A stretch of DNA of 64,000 nt from Nymphaea colorata. Taxonomy: Eukaryota; Streptophyta; Magnoliopsida; Nymphaeales; Nymphaeaceae. The notes beneath the pieces are model-generated. The model saw only the letters and a list, made by a program, of their open reading frames with translations. It was not told the DNA's origin and did not search any database. The stretch is taken from NCBI RefSeq assembly GCF_008831285.2, contig NC_045140.1, positions 25,066,131 through 25,130,130 on the forward strand, written 5' to 3'. A program made the position numbers and the translations under genes. Shown here piece after piece: positions 32,401 to 44,494 of this stretch (its first letter is position 1; each line of letters begins with the position of its first letter).

Positions 32401-34086
32401 AATATGTAAAAAATTTGGGGCAGTTAAATGCAATAACAAAACACTGAGGGGTATAATGGAGTGATAGACTTTCAACTGGATCCAAAATAAATCAGACTCC
32501 TGTTTCTTCAGCGCGTACCATATTGGATTCATTTGCTTGGACCAAGTCTTGATCATTAGAGTCTAAACATCGTGCTTATTTTTTCTATAATGTTTACTTT
32601 AAAAAAGACCATCCTCAAGGTCATATAATTTATGTCTCTAAGGTTTACATAACCGCTCCATCCTCAAGGATTTTTGCTCTAACTGGAGTGAGGTAGACTC
32701 AAATAAGTGATGGTCTCGTCGTGTCACTGCCCTAAACTCCACGAATGACGAAAATATGAACCACTGACAATGCAAAGGTGGAGAAAAGAGCCTCTCCACC
32801 AAAATGGAAAAGGAAGACTCTGGAATTCAAAGCAAATTATTTTCCCAAATAATTTTAACCATTCAAGTGTAATTAGTGCTTGTTTTTGCTTTCACTAATT
32901 GGGGTTCCCCTGACATCATGAATAACCACGTCCGCTTTTGACGAGGTGAAGCGGAACCACACACAGACCGCCTGGAGGCGTCAACAGGAGCCCGGTCAGC
33001 CCTCAGGTGGACTCTCTCTCTCTCTGAGGCTGCCAGTTTGATGGCTGGCTAGGCGAGCCACCAGGCAGGCGAAAATAGCATTCCGATGCAACTCTGCTGG
33101 GGAACTGCACCTAATATTATTAACAAAGTCGAGGAACCTGTACAGGAAGAACAGAACAAGGACTGACAGCCGACAAAATCGGCATAGCAAGAAGAGCACC
33201 GTCAAGTGCAGCTAAAGCTGAGCATTCAATCGCTACATATAACCAAGCCCCCCATCTAAATTCTCTAATTCTGTCCCTGGGTGCAAGACCCCGTTCACAA
33301 GTATTTTTCAAAAGTCTTTCACAGATTGTAAGAGAAAACTGCAAATAGCGCAAGTCTTAACTCTATCCTTCTGCTGCCTGAGCTTCTTCTTGTCCCTGGA
33401 AAGGTTGGAAATCAAGGATCACTGACAAGGTTGTCCTTCTTGAAGGTCTCCTCGTCAGCTAAACAAACATATGTCAAAATAAGTAAATTGTAAATTATCT
33501 GTCGTAGATCTGTTGCTGGAGCTTACCAGGAAATGTCAGAATGCTCACCAACACTTGTCAAAATCCACACCGACCGGCAAGGGTGACCCCCTGACAGCAC
33601 TCAAAAATCTCCCCAACCTCATGAAGCAAATTATTAGAATCTTCTAAAATTCTATGAGAATTGGCAGGCAAACCAAGACGAACATCAGAACAGGAAAAGA
33701 CAATGAAAGGACGTGCAAAAAAATTAGGCAAAATGCTAAAGGGGTGCAAAGAACACAGATGCATGCACACGCTCACAGACACATATCCCACATATAAGAG
33801 AGAGAAGATCAGGAAGTGGATCAATCGCTGATTGATACATGGCATTTTAGTGAAATCCAGTCTAAATTAGGCAAAAAAATAGTAACAAATACTTAAATTT
33901 ACAGATGCATTTACATATAGGATTGCATAGGCAACCAGAAAGTAGTCAACACTAGCTCGCCTGAACTTGCAGAAGCAACCAAACCATGGCTACCGCCCCA
34001 AGTCACTTCCATGTTACGGCAATTGCAGTCGTTACTGAATTGCAGTTGATACTGAATGCCACATGCTGGAGAAGCCTCGCGATTCA
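32401..34086. other. Region 3' of CBP60
   Basis: The stretch just below 34087 should contain the 3' untranslated region of the CBP60 gene on the minus strand. No coding region is supported. Frames such as 33558-33845 are not recognised. Confidence 0.45.
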
Positions 34087-35375
34087 TCAGGAATCATCCA
34101 ATTCAACAATTTTTGCTCGCTTCTCGGCTGCAATCTTTCTAATAAAGATACCCCAACGCAAAGCTGCTCTGAGCTTCAGCCACCCTACTACAGCTTTGCC
34201 TGATGACCGGGTGTGGTTCTGACTGAAGCCATAGTTCTGTGCTGGTGTTTGAATGTATGTAGAATAAGGGTCATCCGACATATTCATGCCACCTCCTCCC
34301 ATGCTGAAGAGCCGGAGCAGTTGTTGCATGTCTTCACTCTCAAGCATTTCTGAGCTTCTCACTCGGATCTCCTCTTCAGGAAAGAAATCCTGGTCCCTTT
34401 GGCGAGGCCACTCATCAAGTGAGCTCATAGTTCCTGCTTGTAAGGGTGTCCCGATAGATTCAAAACCCATAGCAGACTGCGGAGGTCCCAAGGCCAATCC
34501 AACTAAGGAACCAGTTTGGACGCCTTCAGCCTGGTGGGAAGAACTCATAAGTTGGTTTGCAGCAGAATATGCAGCAGTGTCAATCTGGAAGTTATTAGCA
34601 ATTAGCGGCTGGGACATGGTTGAGTAGTGAGCTGATGGATTGCCACTGTACCCAGATGTACTTGCATCTCCTACAAAAAGACAAGTGAATTCGATAATCA
34701 TCAAAATTTTTGACATGGAAATCATCCCCTAGAAAAGTACAGTGAGTCTTTCTTTTTCTGAGAGCAAAAGGCAGCATGCAAGAGAGAGAAGGGTAGGGAT
34801 GTTTGGTCATATGTATATGCAAAGCATCCAACTGAATCACAAAATAGAAGAGAGATGCACCGGAGTCAGTCAAACACTACTACGCAATGGTATAAAAATG
34901 AATTTAAATCTAAAAGCCATCTCTAAAGTGAGCAAACACTTGAAGCCACTCTAAAGGCGTTAAATGCAAAGCCAATGCATGAAAAATGAAAGAATCAGTT
35001 CCTCAATGACTTTCACATGTCAAAAGATCACGACCATTTGACAAGGAACCACCAAATGAAGTTAAAGAAAAACGCATGACTCAATGAAACAACACACTTT
35101 ACATTGAGCACATGCACAACGGATTTTAATCTAAAATTCATCCTTCAGCAACTACCAGGATGAGCAACACGATCAGCAAGTTAAGCTGTTCTGAAGCATT
35201 GTATGCAGAGGCCAGTTAAAGAACAAGGAACCTCCAAAAAGGATTTCCCTTCAAAAATCAAAGGTCATTGAGCATTTTATGAAAGGAAAATCAAGTAACA
35301 GCATGTCCAACTAATACTCCAAAGTTCACTAACAACGTCAAATAAAAAAAATCCAAGTTTGCATGTGCTTTTGGG

Positions 35376-35418
<43 letters not shown>

Positions 35419-38400
35419 CTAACACAGGTTCCAGGATGCATGACATTCTGTCCAGAATTAGCTGTAATGGGCATTTGCTGCATAGACGTTTGCTGATCAA
35501 GCACCAGGTATTCAGAATTAGCAGTTCGACTATCTGACCGAGTAGTAATCATCTTTTTGTTCTGTCTAAAGTTCAGCAGTGCTTTCCCATCATATTCTAT
35601 TACACGTGTCCAATTATCATACGCTTTTGTCACCAATGTATCCACATATACCTGCCATCCAGGAATCAAACTACTCAGTATATGATTAAAAGTTCAAGCC
35701 AATTAATACATTTAGGGCTTATTTGCATAACACTCCAAACAAGGTTTTGACAGCAAAACCAGGTTTCGTCTCCAGAACCAACTTTTTGGAGTGTCTTGGG
35801 TGCCATCAAAATTAGGTTGACTCAGTTTTGACAAAACTTGGCTTTGTAAAAGGGAATGAAAAACCTGACCCAACCCTCTTGAGGTTACTCACCAAAATCC
35901 AAGTTTTGGGTGTGTCACACAAATAAATAAACCAAGTTTTTAGAACTCATTAAGAAACTTTCATAAAACCAAATTTTCACAAAACAAAACGAGTTTAAAT
36001 GAGGGTGACATCCAAACCCTCCCTTAGATTTCTCTTCATGAGCATAAATCTTTTTCATATCACACAACATAAGCTTTGAGAGCATCTACATATTTGTCTT
36101 GCTCCATGCAAAATATGTACATTGTTTATGACCTCAAGTGCAGGTGGAGGGTGCGGAACAAAAAATTGACCTAAGACATTGAATTAAGATTTGTTGACAG
36201 ATTTGCTCAGCCGTTTTGGTTCATTAGCAAACAAATTCAGAAAATGATGGAGATTGAGAGTGGGAGCCTTTTTGGCATTTCAAATATCTATAACTATTTT
36301 ACCTCAAAAAGGGACTCATCTGGAAAAAATGCATTAAGCTTTGACAACATATCTTTGGTTTTCTTTTTTTCTTTTTTTGGTGCATGGGTATTTAGCATGA
36401 TATCGTGACAAAAAGCATGTGTTCCTTTTTGCTGTTGAGCAATCTAAAAATTCTGACGAATTGCTTCATGACATCTAACAGTTACATTTCAGGTGCTGAC
36501 CTTCTGTTCATCAGAGAGGGACTCTGCTGAATAGTATTGTTCACCAGAAATAAGACCATACAATTCATAAATGTTGTTGAAAACCACTCCAATGCTCTGT
36601 GAATCATCAGTATAGTACACATAAAGCTTTCCACTAAGCAGACAAGTTTTTGCATGCTCCACTGTAATTTCCCACATCTTATTGGACATACCACTTCCAA
36701 GGATCTATAAGGGCAAAAGAAGAAAATGGATCAGCATAAGAAAATTATATTCTCATGTAAGATCAAATAACCTTCACACCATACATTCCGCAGTCTTTGT
36801 GGATCCCTTGCAACAAGCCGCAGGAAGTCCTCAACTGTAAAAATTCCCGCTTTAGTCAATTTCTTATGAAATGAACCATCCTTTCCTATTTTCTCCAGTC
36901 TCCAAACCTCATCGTTAAATGCTGGTGGATAATGCTTCTTGTACACTGTCACAAATAAAAGTGCAACTTTAGTATAACACTAAGGAAATTATTAAATCTT
37001 CTACCTAGGCAACAGGACAAACCAATCAAATTGCCTGAGCCACATCCAGATAATGAAACAAATATATATAATCTAAAATTAAAAGTCTAATACATACATT
37101 CCCCTCTATGGTCCTTAACCGTAAATGCCTCTGTTTTGGCTTCACGGATACGAATTCCCTCACAGTAGCCAGAAGCAACCTTGAGACCAAGCCTGAATTT
37201 CCTACTACGTATCCAGCTTGAGTTATCTGTAAATGTAAGCTCTCCAAGCGTGCCAACTCCTTCTTTCAAAGTCACCTGCAAATCTCCAGTCAGAAGTGGC
37301 CTCTTACCTTCACGTTCCTTTACAACATGGCTTTCAAACTCTTCTTCGGTCCAGTCATCATCATTTTCATTGTTGAAGTCCCCTTCAAGCACAACAATAT
37401 CTAGCTTGATAGATGATTCTGGGCCTGATGTTACAACTTGACCTGTTACTGCATCCATTAACACCACATGGACTGCTGAGCCTTGCTCCCCTTCGACCTT
37501 TCCCCCAGTGAAAAGCGGTAGAGATAGCGTTGAGCGAAAGTGTAACTGCAGGTTTTGTCCACTTGGTCCTTCTATCTGCTTTGGTGTGGGCCTGCATTTT
37601 CCCAGTATTATTCATAAGTGTGGTGTGTGATACACATACCCAGAGAGCAGTATAAAGAAAAGGAATTATTTTTTTCCTAATATTGAGTGTCATCATTTTT
37701 TCCCTGCCTTTTTCAATAGATAGAAAGAAGAGTGCAACGGTAAAAGCATGAAACATGCATAACAGATACTGGTTTTTGCTATAATAACATAATACCCCCG
37801 CCTAAGCTGAGTACAACAGCCAATTCAGGCCATAGTTTGGAATATTGATCCAAGGATTATAGGTTTATTCTTGAATCAAAATTCCGGAATTGTAATTTTA
37901 CCCTAAGAGGTGAAATTATGATTTCAGCATTTTAGAATTTTTTCATCTCTTTAGGACACATATCATCAATTATTTCAGAATTTTAATTATTGTTTTATCA
38001 AACATGTCAAATTCAGTTCTGGAATCAAAATTCCAAACTATCAAACACAAAGAGAAACTAGAACCGGAATTTTTCATTCCAATTCCAATTTGAGGTGGAA
38101 TTTTATTTATAGAATTTTAATTCTAGAATCAAAATTCAAGGCTGTCAAACACGCCCATACAGTATATACTTTCCCATATACGAATATGTATCACACTAAT
38201 AACTTGTCTAAGACCCCAATAGCATTCTATTCAAATATATCAGAACAGAAAAAACATTGACTTGAAGAAGCATCTGTACAAGCACATACAATCCATCTTC
38301 AGTTTACAAAATGGTCATGATCCATCCATGTTAGATCATTTCCTCTGGTAGACTTCGAAGAGTCCAAAGAACAAATCATGTTCTGAACTACCAGAATTAG

Positions 38401-38499
38401 AACAACACAATGCAAATGGCAATCTCACATGGATGCAGTATGCGACATTTTTCCAAAAAACTTGTTTGCAGGTGCAACAAGCAGACGTGTGCATGCATA

Positions 38500-38546
<47 letters not shown>

Positions 38547-41500
38547 GTGAGTAATGCATGCATTTTGTGAGAGTGAGAGAGAGAAAGTTAAAACTAAAAA
38601 CATATATATTTGTGCAAATTGTAAAATAAGTCTCTTATGTAAATTGTCATGTTAAAAGAATGCAAAAAGTTGGAAGGCAACTTTTCATAAACTGTAAATA
38701 AGTCTCTCCTTCAAATCATAATAAAAGAAAAGTTTAAAACAAAAAACTTTAAGTCCCCAATACATAAAAGCCTAGCATCTTTTCTTCTTTTTCCTCCTTC
38801 CACCCATGACCAGCCACTGCCTCTCCTCCTGCAGCAGCCATGTAAGTTCCTTCTCTTTCCTACTCTTCACCTCCTCCTTTGATCGTTTACTCCCCCTTTC
38901 TTCTCCTCCTCCTCCTCTTCCTCTTTTGCTTAGTCTTAGGGCTGCATACAGGCTGGGTTCAGGCTGGTCCGGCCTGTCAGAACCTACCAACCCTGAGACT
39001 GCCAGACTGAACCCGATCCAAGCTCGACCCAGTCCTAAAACTAAGTGGGCTGACAGCAACTCGGTCAGGAGTATGTCAGTTTCCTGACTCAGCCCAGCTT
39101 GGCCCAGTTGATAATTGTTATTTGTTAACATCGTATTATCATTACATTATTTTTTTAATAAAAATTTTATACTAATCAGGCTTAATCGGGAAACCCAGGC
39201 TGAAGTCAAAGAATGTATCTCAAAGAATGAATCTGCAACCGATTAGTCCAGGTTGGTTCTTGCATCGATAAGTGAATTCTGTTTTTTGGTGTTACAAAGC
39301 AAGCTTGGGTCAGGCCATAGCACGTTGATCCCAAAACAAGCCGTATACGGGTAATTTACTACCTTAATGCTGCTGCCTTTTCATCCATGTGACATAGCCA
39401 AATGGTAGTTATCCCTGATGCTGGAAAATCAGAAATCGAGTCAAGTCAGCTAGGCTGCCGATTGAATGAATTGGCCAATACAGTAATTCAATTTAATCCA
39501 GCATTATCAATAATGCTGTCAATTGGAGTGTATCAGATGACATATATAGTGTCAGCCCCCTGCTGAAACAGGTTTTATTTTTTTATTTTTTCATTTTCTC
39601 ATTCAATTTAAATTATTTTTAATTATTTTTAAAAACTATAAAATAAAAATAGGCTGATACAGACCAATACATAGTGATATGTATTGGCAGACATGCCATA
39701 TCAGTGACCAAACCAATACAAGGCCGATGCCACTTTCTACAGCATTGGTTGAAGCCTTCAATCAGTTATAAAACTGGAAATTTTATTATTAGATATTGTA
39801 AATATAAAATAAATGGAAATTTTATTATTATATACTATAAAAACAAAAGAAAACATAAATATATAATCATTAAAAAAGAAAGGACTTTAAAAATATTTTT
39901 TCATAATAAAAAATGAATAATATATGACAAGTGACACCCTTGCATTGGGCAATGAATCAAATTGATTTGCCACCAATTCGACTCAGATTGGCTGATCAGT
40001 GTGGTTCAGAGTCTTCAGACTGACTTTGCAACACTGATTATTTCTATTTTATAAGAAACAGACACTTCAACAAAACAGAAGAAGTGAAGAACATACAAGC
40101 TGCACAAGATCAATGACACGAAATAAGAAAAAGGTGCACATTTTTTTAACTTGATGTTTACTAAACAAAACAGGCGTATACCTTCCACCGATCCTGGCAG
40201 GGCCCAGTTTTGCTAAAGCACGTTCCACTTCTTCACTAACCTGCTTCCACAGAGAGAGAAAATAATCACACAAACATGATCATGTCGATCAGATGCTAAA
40301 GGATAGTCTATACTGTCATCTATTAAGACCAAGTCATTTGACCAATAAAAGAGTGTTTGACAGGAAAAAAAAGGTAAAAACTAAAAGAAGAAAAATGCAC
40401 ACAATAAAACATCATCAATCACTTTCAAGAATTAAGATTGCACAAGAAAAAGGGTTTGTCAGAAAATATATGTGATAAAAAATTCAACCCCACCAAAGGG
40501 CCTTGATTAGAGCTGTCAGACAACTCAATGCAAGGAGTTGATATCTAAAAATGATGAATGTTGCATCCCGTTGCTTTTACAACGAATTAGCAATGCAGAA
40601 GCGACGAGTCAACCTAACCTAGCAAAGACTTTCAAGGGAAGCTGCTAGGACTTCCATTGGTTACAGAACCATTAGTTCTTACAAGTGCAAGTTCAGGCCC
40701 TGAGAAAAAGACCAGGAGAAGAAAACCAGAGGCTCTAAATCTGCTCAAGAAGATAGTATGTGACTCAAAACATTTTTAAACTGTGGTCATTCATTTCATT
40801 ACACAGTTTCCACAAAGATTATTTTTAAAAATATATCCACAATAGATATTCTTGTTGTTTTCAGCCACTCCAGTTAACTTTTTGACCAAAAGCCACCATC
40901 TGCCAGTTTATATTATTCTTCTTTTATTTTAAAGTTGTTACTGTAAAGCTATTTTTCTGCAATTTTTTCATATGTCCCACAAGCAAGACAACTATCAGTT
41001 TAAAATCCAGCTTTACAACTTTTCTTCATCATATCTTCTGGCTATAATGGCATCATGGCAAACTCATACACCATAATCCTGCAGACATTTAACTGACAAA
41101 ATCTGACAGCTACTGCAAGTTGCAACATTTAATAAGCAGACAAAAGAATTGAGTAATTCATTATAAGCCATCCTCATTTTCCTAATGAACCTTAATAGCT
41201 TGTCCCAGTACAATAAGTGAGCAACAAGCATACTGTGTACCCTTCCAAAGCTGAATAACCAGAATGGGTTATTGAACCTTTTATAGCAAAATGTAAACAA
41301 TGTATTCCAGCTTTATCTCCTCTTTGGATGACACGCACAAAAAACCAGGTATAGAACTCACTTTAGTGTGACACCATGTTTAAGAGAAAAATGTCCCTGT
41401 GTCTAACCAGATTTTCCTTCTAACTTGGTAACCAAATCAAGATGGGTTCAGATACCTCTCTTTGAAGCCCCCATTACCTGCCACCATTGGTGGGGACACA

Positions 41501-43972
41501 ATGGGGATTCCACACAATTGGCTGTAGCATGGTTAGACTGGCACAGACTAGGACAGACAGCCAATCCTGCCATTTTCTTGCAAACTGCTGACCAGAAACG
41601 GCTTTGAGGAAATATGCAAAAAAGTGTTCCCTTTACAATTTGCCATCCCTTTCAAGCCATTTACCTGCAAAGAAATGAGCAGTCCAGGGTACCCTAGGCG
41701 GCTCGACCAAGCCCAACCCCCCACTCCCATACCGACCAGCATCCACGAAATTGGCCTTTTATGGAAAAAAAAAAAAAACAGTTCTTAAGGTTTTGTGCTC
41801 CATTCAACTTCTCTGCTGCACAGCAGCCACGAGTGGGCTCATTGGACCTTCTACTTTTCCTTTTTTGGTTTATGCATTCCTGCAGTTTTCAAAACTACCT
41901 ACCAGAGCAGCACCACATTTCTCAGCCAGATTTTTGGCATACCTCCTTTACCAAAAACCTTGTTTCTGTGCAAAAGTTGGCAACAAAGCAAGGTTTCAGC
42001 CTCGTATCATCCAAACCAGCCCAAATATGACAAAATGTGCAATCAAAAAAATTTAGAAATAGATAGTAATCAAGCTATGAAGCAAAAGGCCATAAAGCAT
42101 TAACTTTCTGCCAGGCAAATGGCAAGAAATACTGAAATGCTTCTCTTTAATGGCATTATCTACATTTCAGTGTAGTCCTATGTTTGTTATAGATATATAA
42201 ATTATTCACATGTCATCCACAACCACATTTTAGGTTGGGTTAGTGGGGTAGGGGGGAAACTACGTTATCATAAACAATGTGACACCAAACATATCAAATA
42301 GACAAAGACTACAAAATCTTTGCACCGATACACCTTCAAAACAATGGAAAAATGCAAAGAACTAGGCTTTTGACAAAGACGTATTCACAGAATAAACAGT
42401 CCTCATTTTATAGCCAGGTAGAACCATTCAGTCAGCAAAAACAAATATTGTGATGCAGCTACTGTGACATAACAAGATTGAATTTTGTATGCTAGGATTT
42501 GCAGAAGAAGCTAAAAATTGCTTATCTGCTACAGCCGGTAACTGTGTAGGGATTAGATTACATATGGTAAAATCTCCTCATGCCACACTCACAATTAACA
42601 CAAGAAATAGTTGAAGACCTGTCCATCAAATTTAGCAATATATCAAAGTTCAAACAGGTACATGCTTCCTATCTTGGCATGGATGATCAAATTAAAACAC
42701 AAAGTTTAACTTACAACTCTACGAAGAATAGGCTCCAAAGATGAGCAAAGTTTCTGTAAGCTGTCCACCTTCAGAGCTTCCACTATAACGCTGCAAATAG
42801 CAATGTATGAACAATAAGCAACTGCTGAAGAGAGCGGCCTAAGAAAAGGAAATTCCCACTACACTTAAATGGGCAAGAAATCCTTGTGATGCAAAGCATT
42901 ACATAGCCAAACAAGGAATGAGAGATGTGATACTGGTTTCCAAACAGGTTCACCAAACAAGGAATGTGTGATGTGATACTTGTTCTCCAAACTGGTCACC
43001 TTTGTTATGAAGTATGAATTAAAACTGGACGAAAATAGCGACAAATTAAGGATTCCAAAAAAAAAAAAGACACTTACAACAGAATGCAGTAGAAAGATTA
43101 TGCAAACAACAAAGGAAACAATGGATGCATAATCAAAAGAACTGAGAAAATGAAATCAAACAAGACTTAGAGAAAGAGGTCCTATATGTGGAAGAGAAGA
43201 ACACAATACAAACGAAAAATATGCACCATAAGATCTCATTTCTTGACAAAATAATAAATAAATGCTAGAAGGAGAAGCATCAAAACTAGCAACACAAGGA
43301 ACCAAAATTTGTAAATGGGAACAAAGATTAAAGATGGAACATTAAGATATAATGGATTATTTTCTTAACCATCTTCCTGATTTCCAGCTCAGCATATCGA
43401 CCACATACGCAGAAACAATAAATAATTTACAAAAAAAAAAAAAAAACCGCTCCATCAATAGAAACCACCTATTCCTCACTTCAATAAAAAGAAGGAGAAA
43501 AACACCATAAGGTCGAAACACAACTAGAACCCCAAAGCATCTTTCCCATATCCAGAAAACGTAGCTCAAAGAGTATTTGCCACCCAAATTCTCGTCGACC
43601 GAACAAGCTCTCAAGTCACTCTAAGCTCTCAATTCACTAAAGACTCTTTAACAAAACAACTCCAAACAGGAGGGGAAGAACCCTAACCACAATAGAGAGA
43701 AATCATCTTCAACACAAAGAAATTCCAGAAGCAAGAACAAAAAGGAAGCGAAAAAGAAGACGACGACAACAACGATGATGACCATGATCCGGACTAAAAT
43801 GATGACAAGCGATTAGAGCAGACCTGGCGAGAGCGGGGACTTTTTGCCGCTTCTCCTCTGGCGGCCGCGCCTCGCCCTCCGCCACCGTCCCCGCCGCGGG
43901 CTCCAACGCCCTCTTTTCCCTCCTCATTGAGCTCGATCTCTCCATCACACGTGTTGGCAGCTGTCTCTGCAT
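34087..43972 (-). CDS. CBP60: Calmodulin-binding protein 60 (CBP60, B-type like)
   Basis: A complete eight-exon gene of 653 residues. CBP60 proteins are plant-specific transcription regulators of immunity and development, bound by calmodulin. Coding exons on the minus strand: 43972-43824, 42790-42715, 40240-40182, 37591-37098, 36945-36785, 36704-36501, 35651-35417, 34670-34087. All phases join and the total is exactly 1,962 bases. Exon 1 has a basic, nuclear-signal-like KRALE...EEKRQKVP segment. Exons 2-3 give [18 protein letters not shown] and [20 protein letters not shown]. Exon 4 carries the conserved DNA-binding core ([20 protein letters not shown] to [20 protein letters not shown]). Exons 5-7 hold [31 protein letters not shown] and YVYYTDD. 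Exon 8 ends with the amphipathic helix [16 protein letters not shown] near residue 624, the calmodulin-binding site of the CBP60B/A-E type. All donors are GT and acceptors AG, but intron 7 has the unusual donor GTCTCT. Introns 1-3 are long (1.0, 2.5, 2.6 kb) and hold repeats. Confidence 0.95.
35379..35415. repeat. GA microsatellite at the CBP60 intron 7 donor
   Basis: An uninterrupted GA run (CT on the gene's strand) begins two bases into intron 7 of CBP60, so the repeat forms the splice donor's downstream sequence. Confidence 0.95.
35715..36023. mobile_element. Tourist-like MITE in CBP60 intron 6
   Basis: A 309-base element flanked by TTA on both sides (35712-35714 and 36024-36026). Its left end is GGGCTTATTTGCATAAC and its right end, reverse complemented, is GGGAGGGTTTGGATGTCA. 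TTA target duplications and GGG-GTTTGG ends are typical of PIF/Harbinger-derived Tourist MITEs. The inside is full of AAACCAAGTTTT-like words shared with the element at 58345. Confidence 0.75.
37830..38165. repeat. MITE-like AT-rich element in CBP60 intron 3
   Basis: A stretch rich in AATTCCGGAATT, GGAATTTT and TTCTAGAATC-type words, ending GTCAAACACGCCC. A related sequence is at 48427-48632 (starts GGGGGTGTTTGATA, ends CATCAAATGCGTC). The left boundary here is unclear. Confidence 0.45.
38505..38545. repeat. AT microsatellite in CBP60 intron 3
   Basis: About twenty uninterrupted AT units. Confidence 0.95.
38930..39930. repeat. Repeat-derived insertion in CBP60 intron 3
   Basis: A GC-rich head (GGCTGGGTTCAGGCTGGTCC) followed by AT-rich sequence and further repeat-like words (GGCCAATACAGTAATTCAAT, CCAATACATAGTGATATGTA). 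It resembles decayed non-autonomous DNA transposons. No ends were defined. Confidence 0.4.
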
Positions 43973-44480
43973 TTTCCTCCCCCACCTTTTCCTCAGTCAA
44001 TCAACAGACAGCCAATCCCCAACCCCTGAGATCCAGATCCCAACCTCAGCAGACTCAAAAGGAATCCCCCCAAAACCGGAAAAGGGGAAAATCGGGATCC
44101 CAGAAACTTCAAGTCTACAGCCGGCCGAGTAAGATCCAAACGGTGAACTTTCTCCCAGAGCAGGAGAAAAAACCTCAACCAGAACTCCAGGTTCGAACTT
44201 CGGTGAGGAAAGAAGATGTAATCAGATTCTGCTCCCGGAATAACCGGAAATTATTTCGGAAAGCGAGAAAGAACAGTCAGACAGAGAGAGAGAAGCTATG
44301 AGATAAGAAAGGAAGAAGGGCGTTTTCTGCCCAGCTGCAGCCGGCAGGGTGGCGGCTACCGCTTCCTCTCCCCTCTCATCCACCGTCCATCGCGCTCTCT
44401 CTCCTCCCCCCTTCGAACCATCCTGGCCATCCGCTCCTGGGAGGACGACGAGTCAACTAAAAGACCGAAATAGACTGTTC
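43973..44480 (-). promoter_or_regulatory. CBP60 5' leader and proximal promoter
   Basis: The 500 bases upstream of the start codon are GC- and CT-rich on the gene's strand, as in plant 5' untranslated regions, with a CTCTCTCTCT tract near 44285 and 44395. A weak TATA-like GTTATATG lies near 44487-44494 on the minus strand. The transcription start is not resolved. Confidence 0.4.
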
Positions 44481-44494
44481 CCGTCCGCATATAA

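Noticed and set aside
38336-38603. Minus-strand frames around YIYIYIYI
   Set aside because: They translate the AT microsatellite in CBP60 intron 3.
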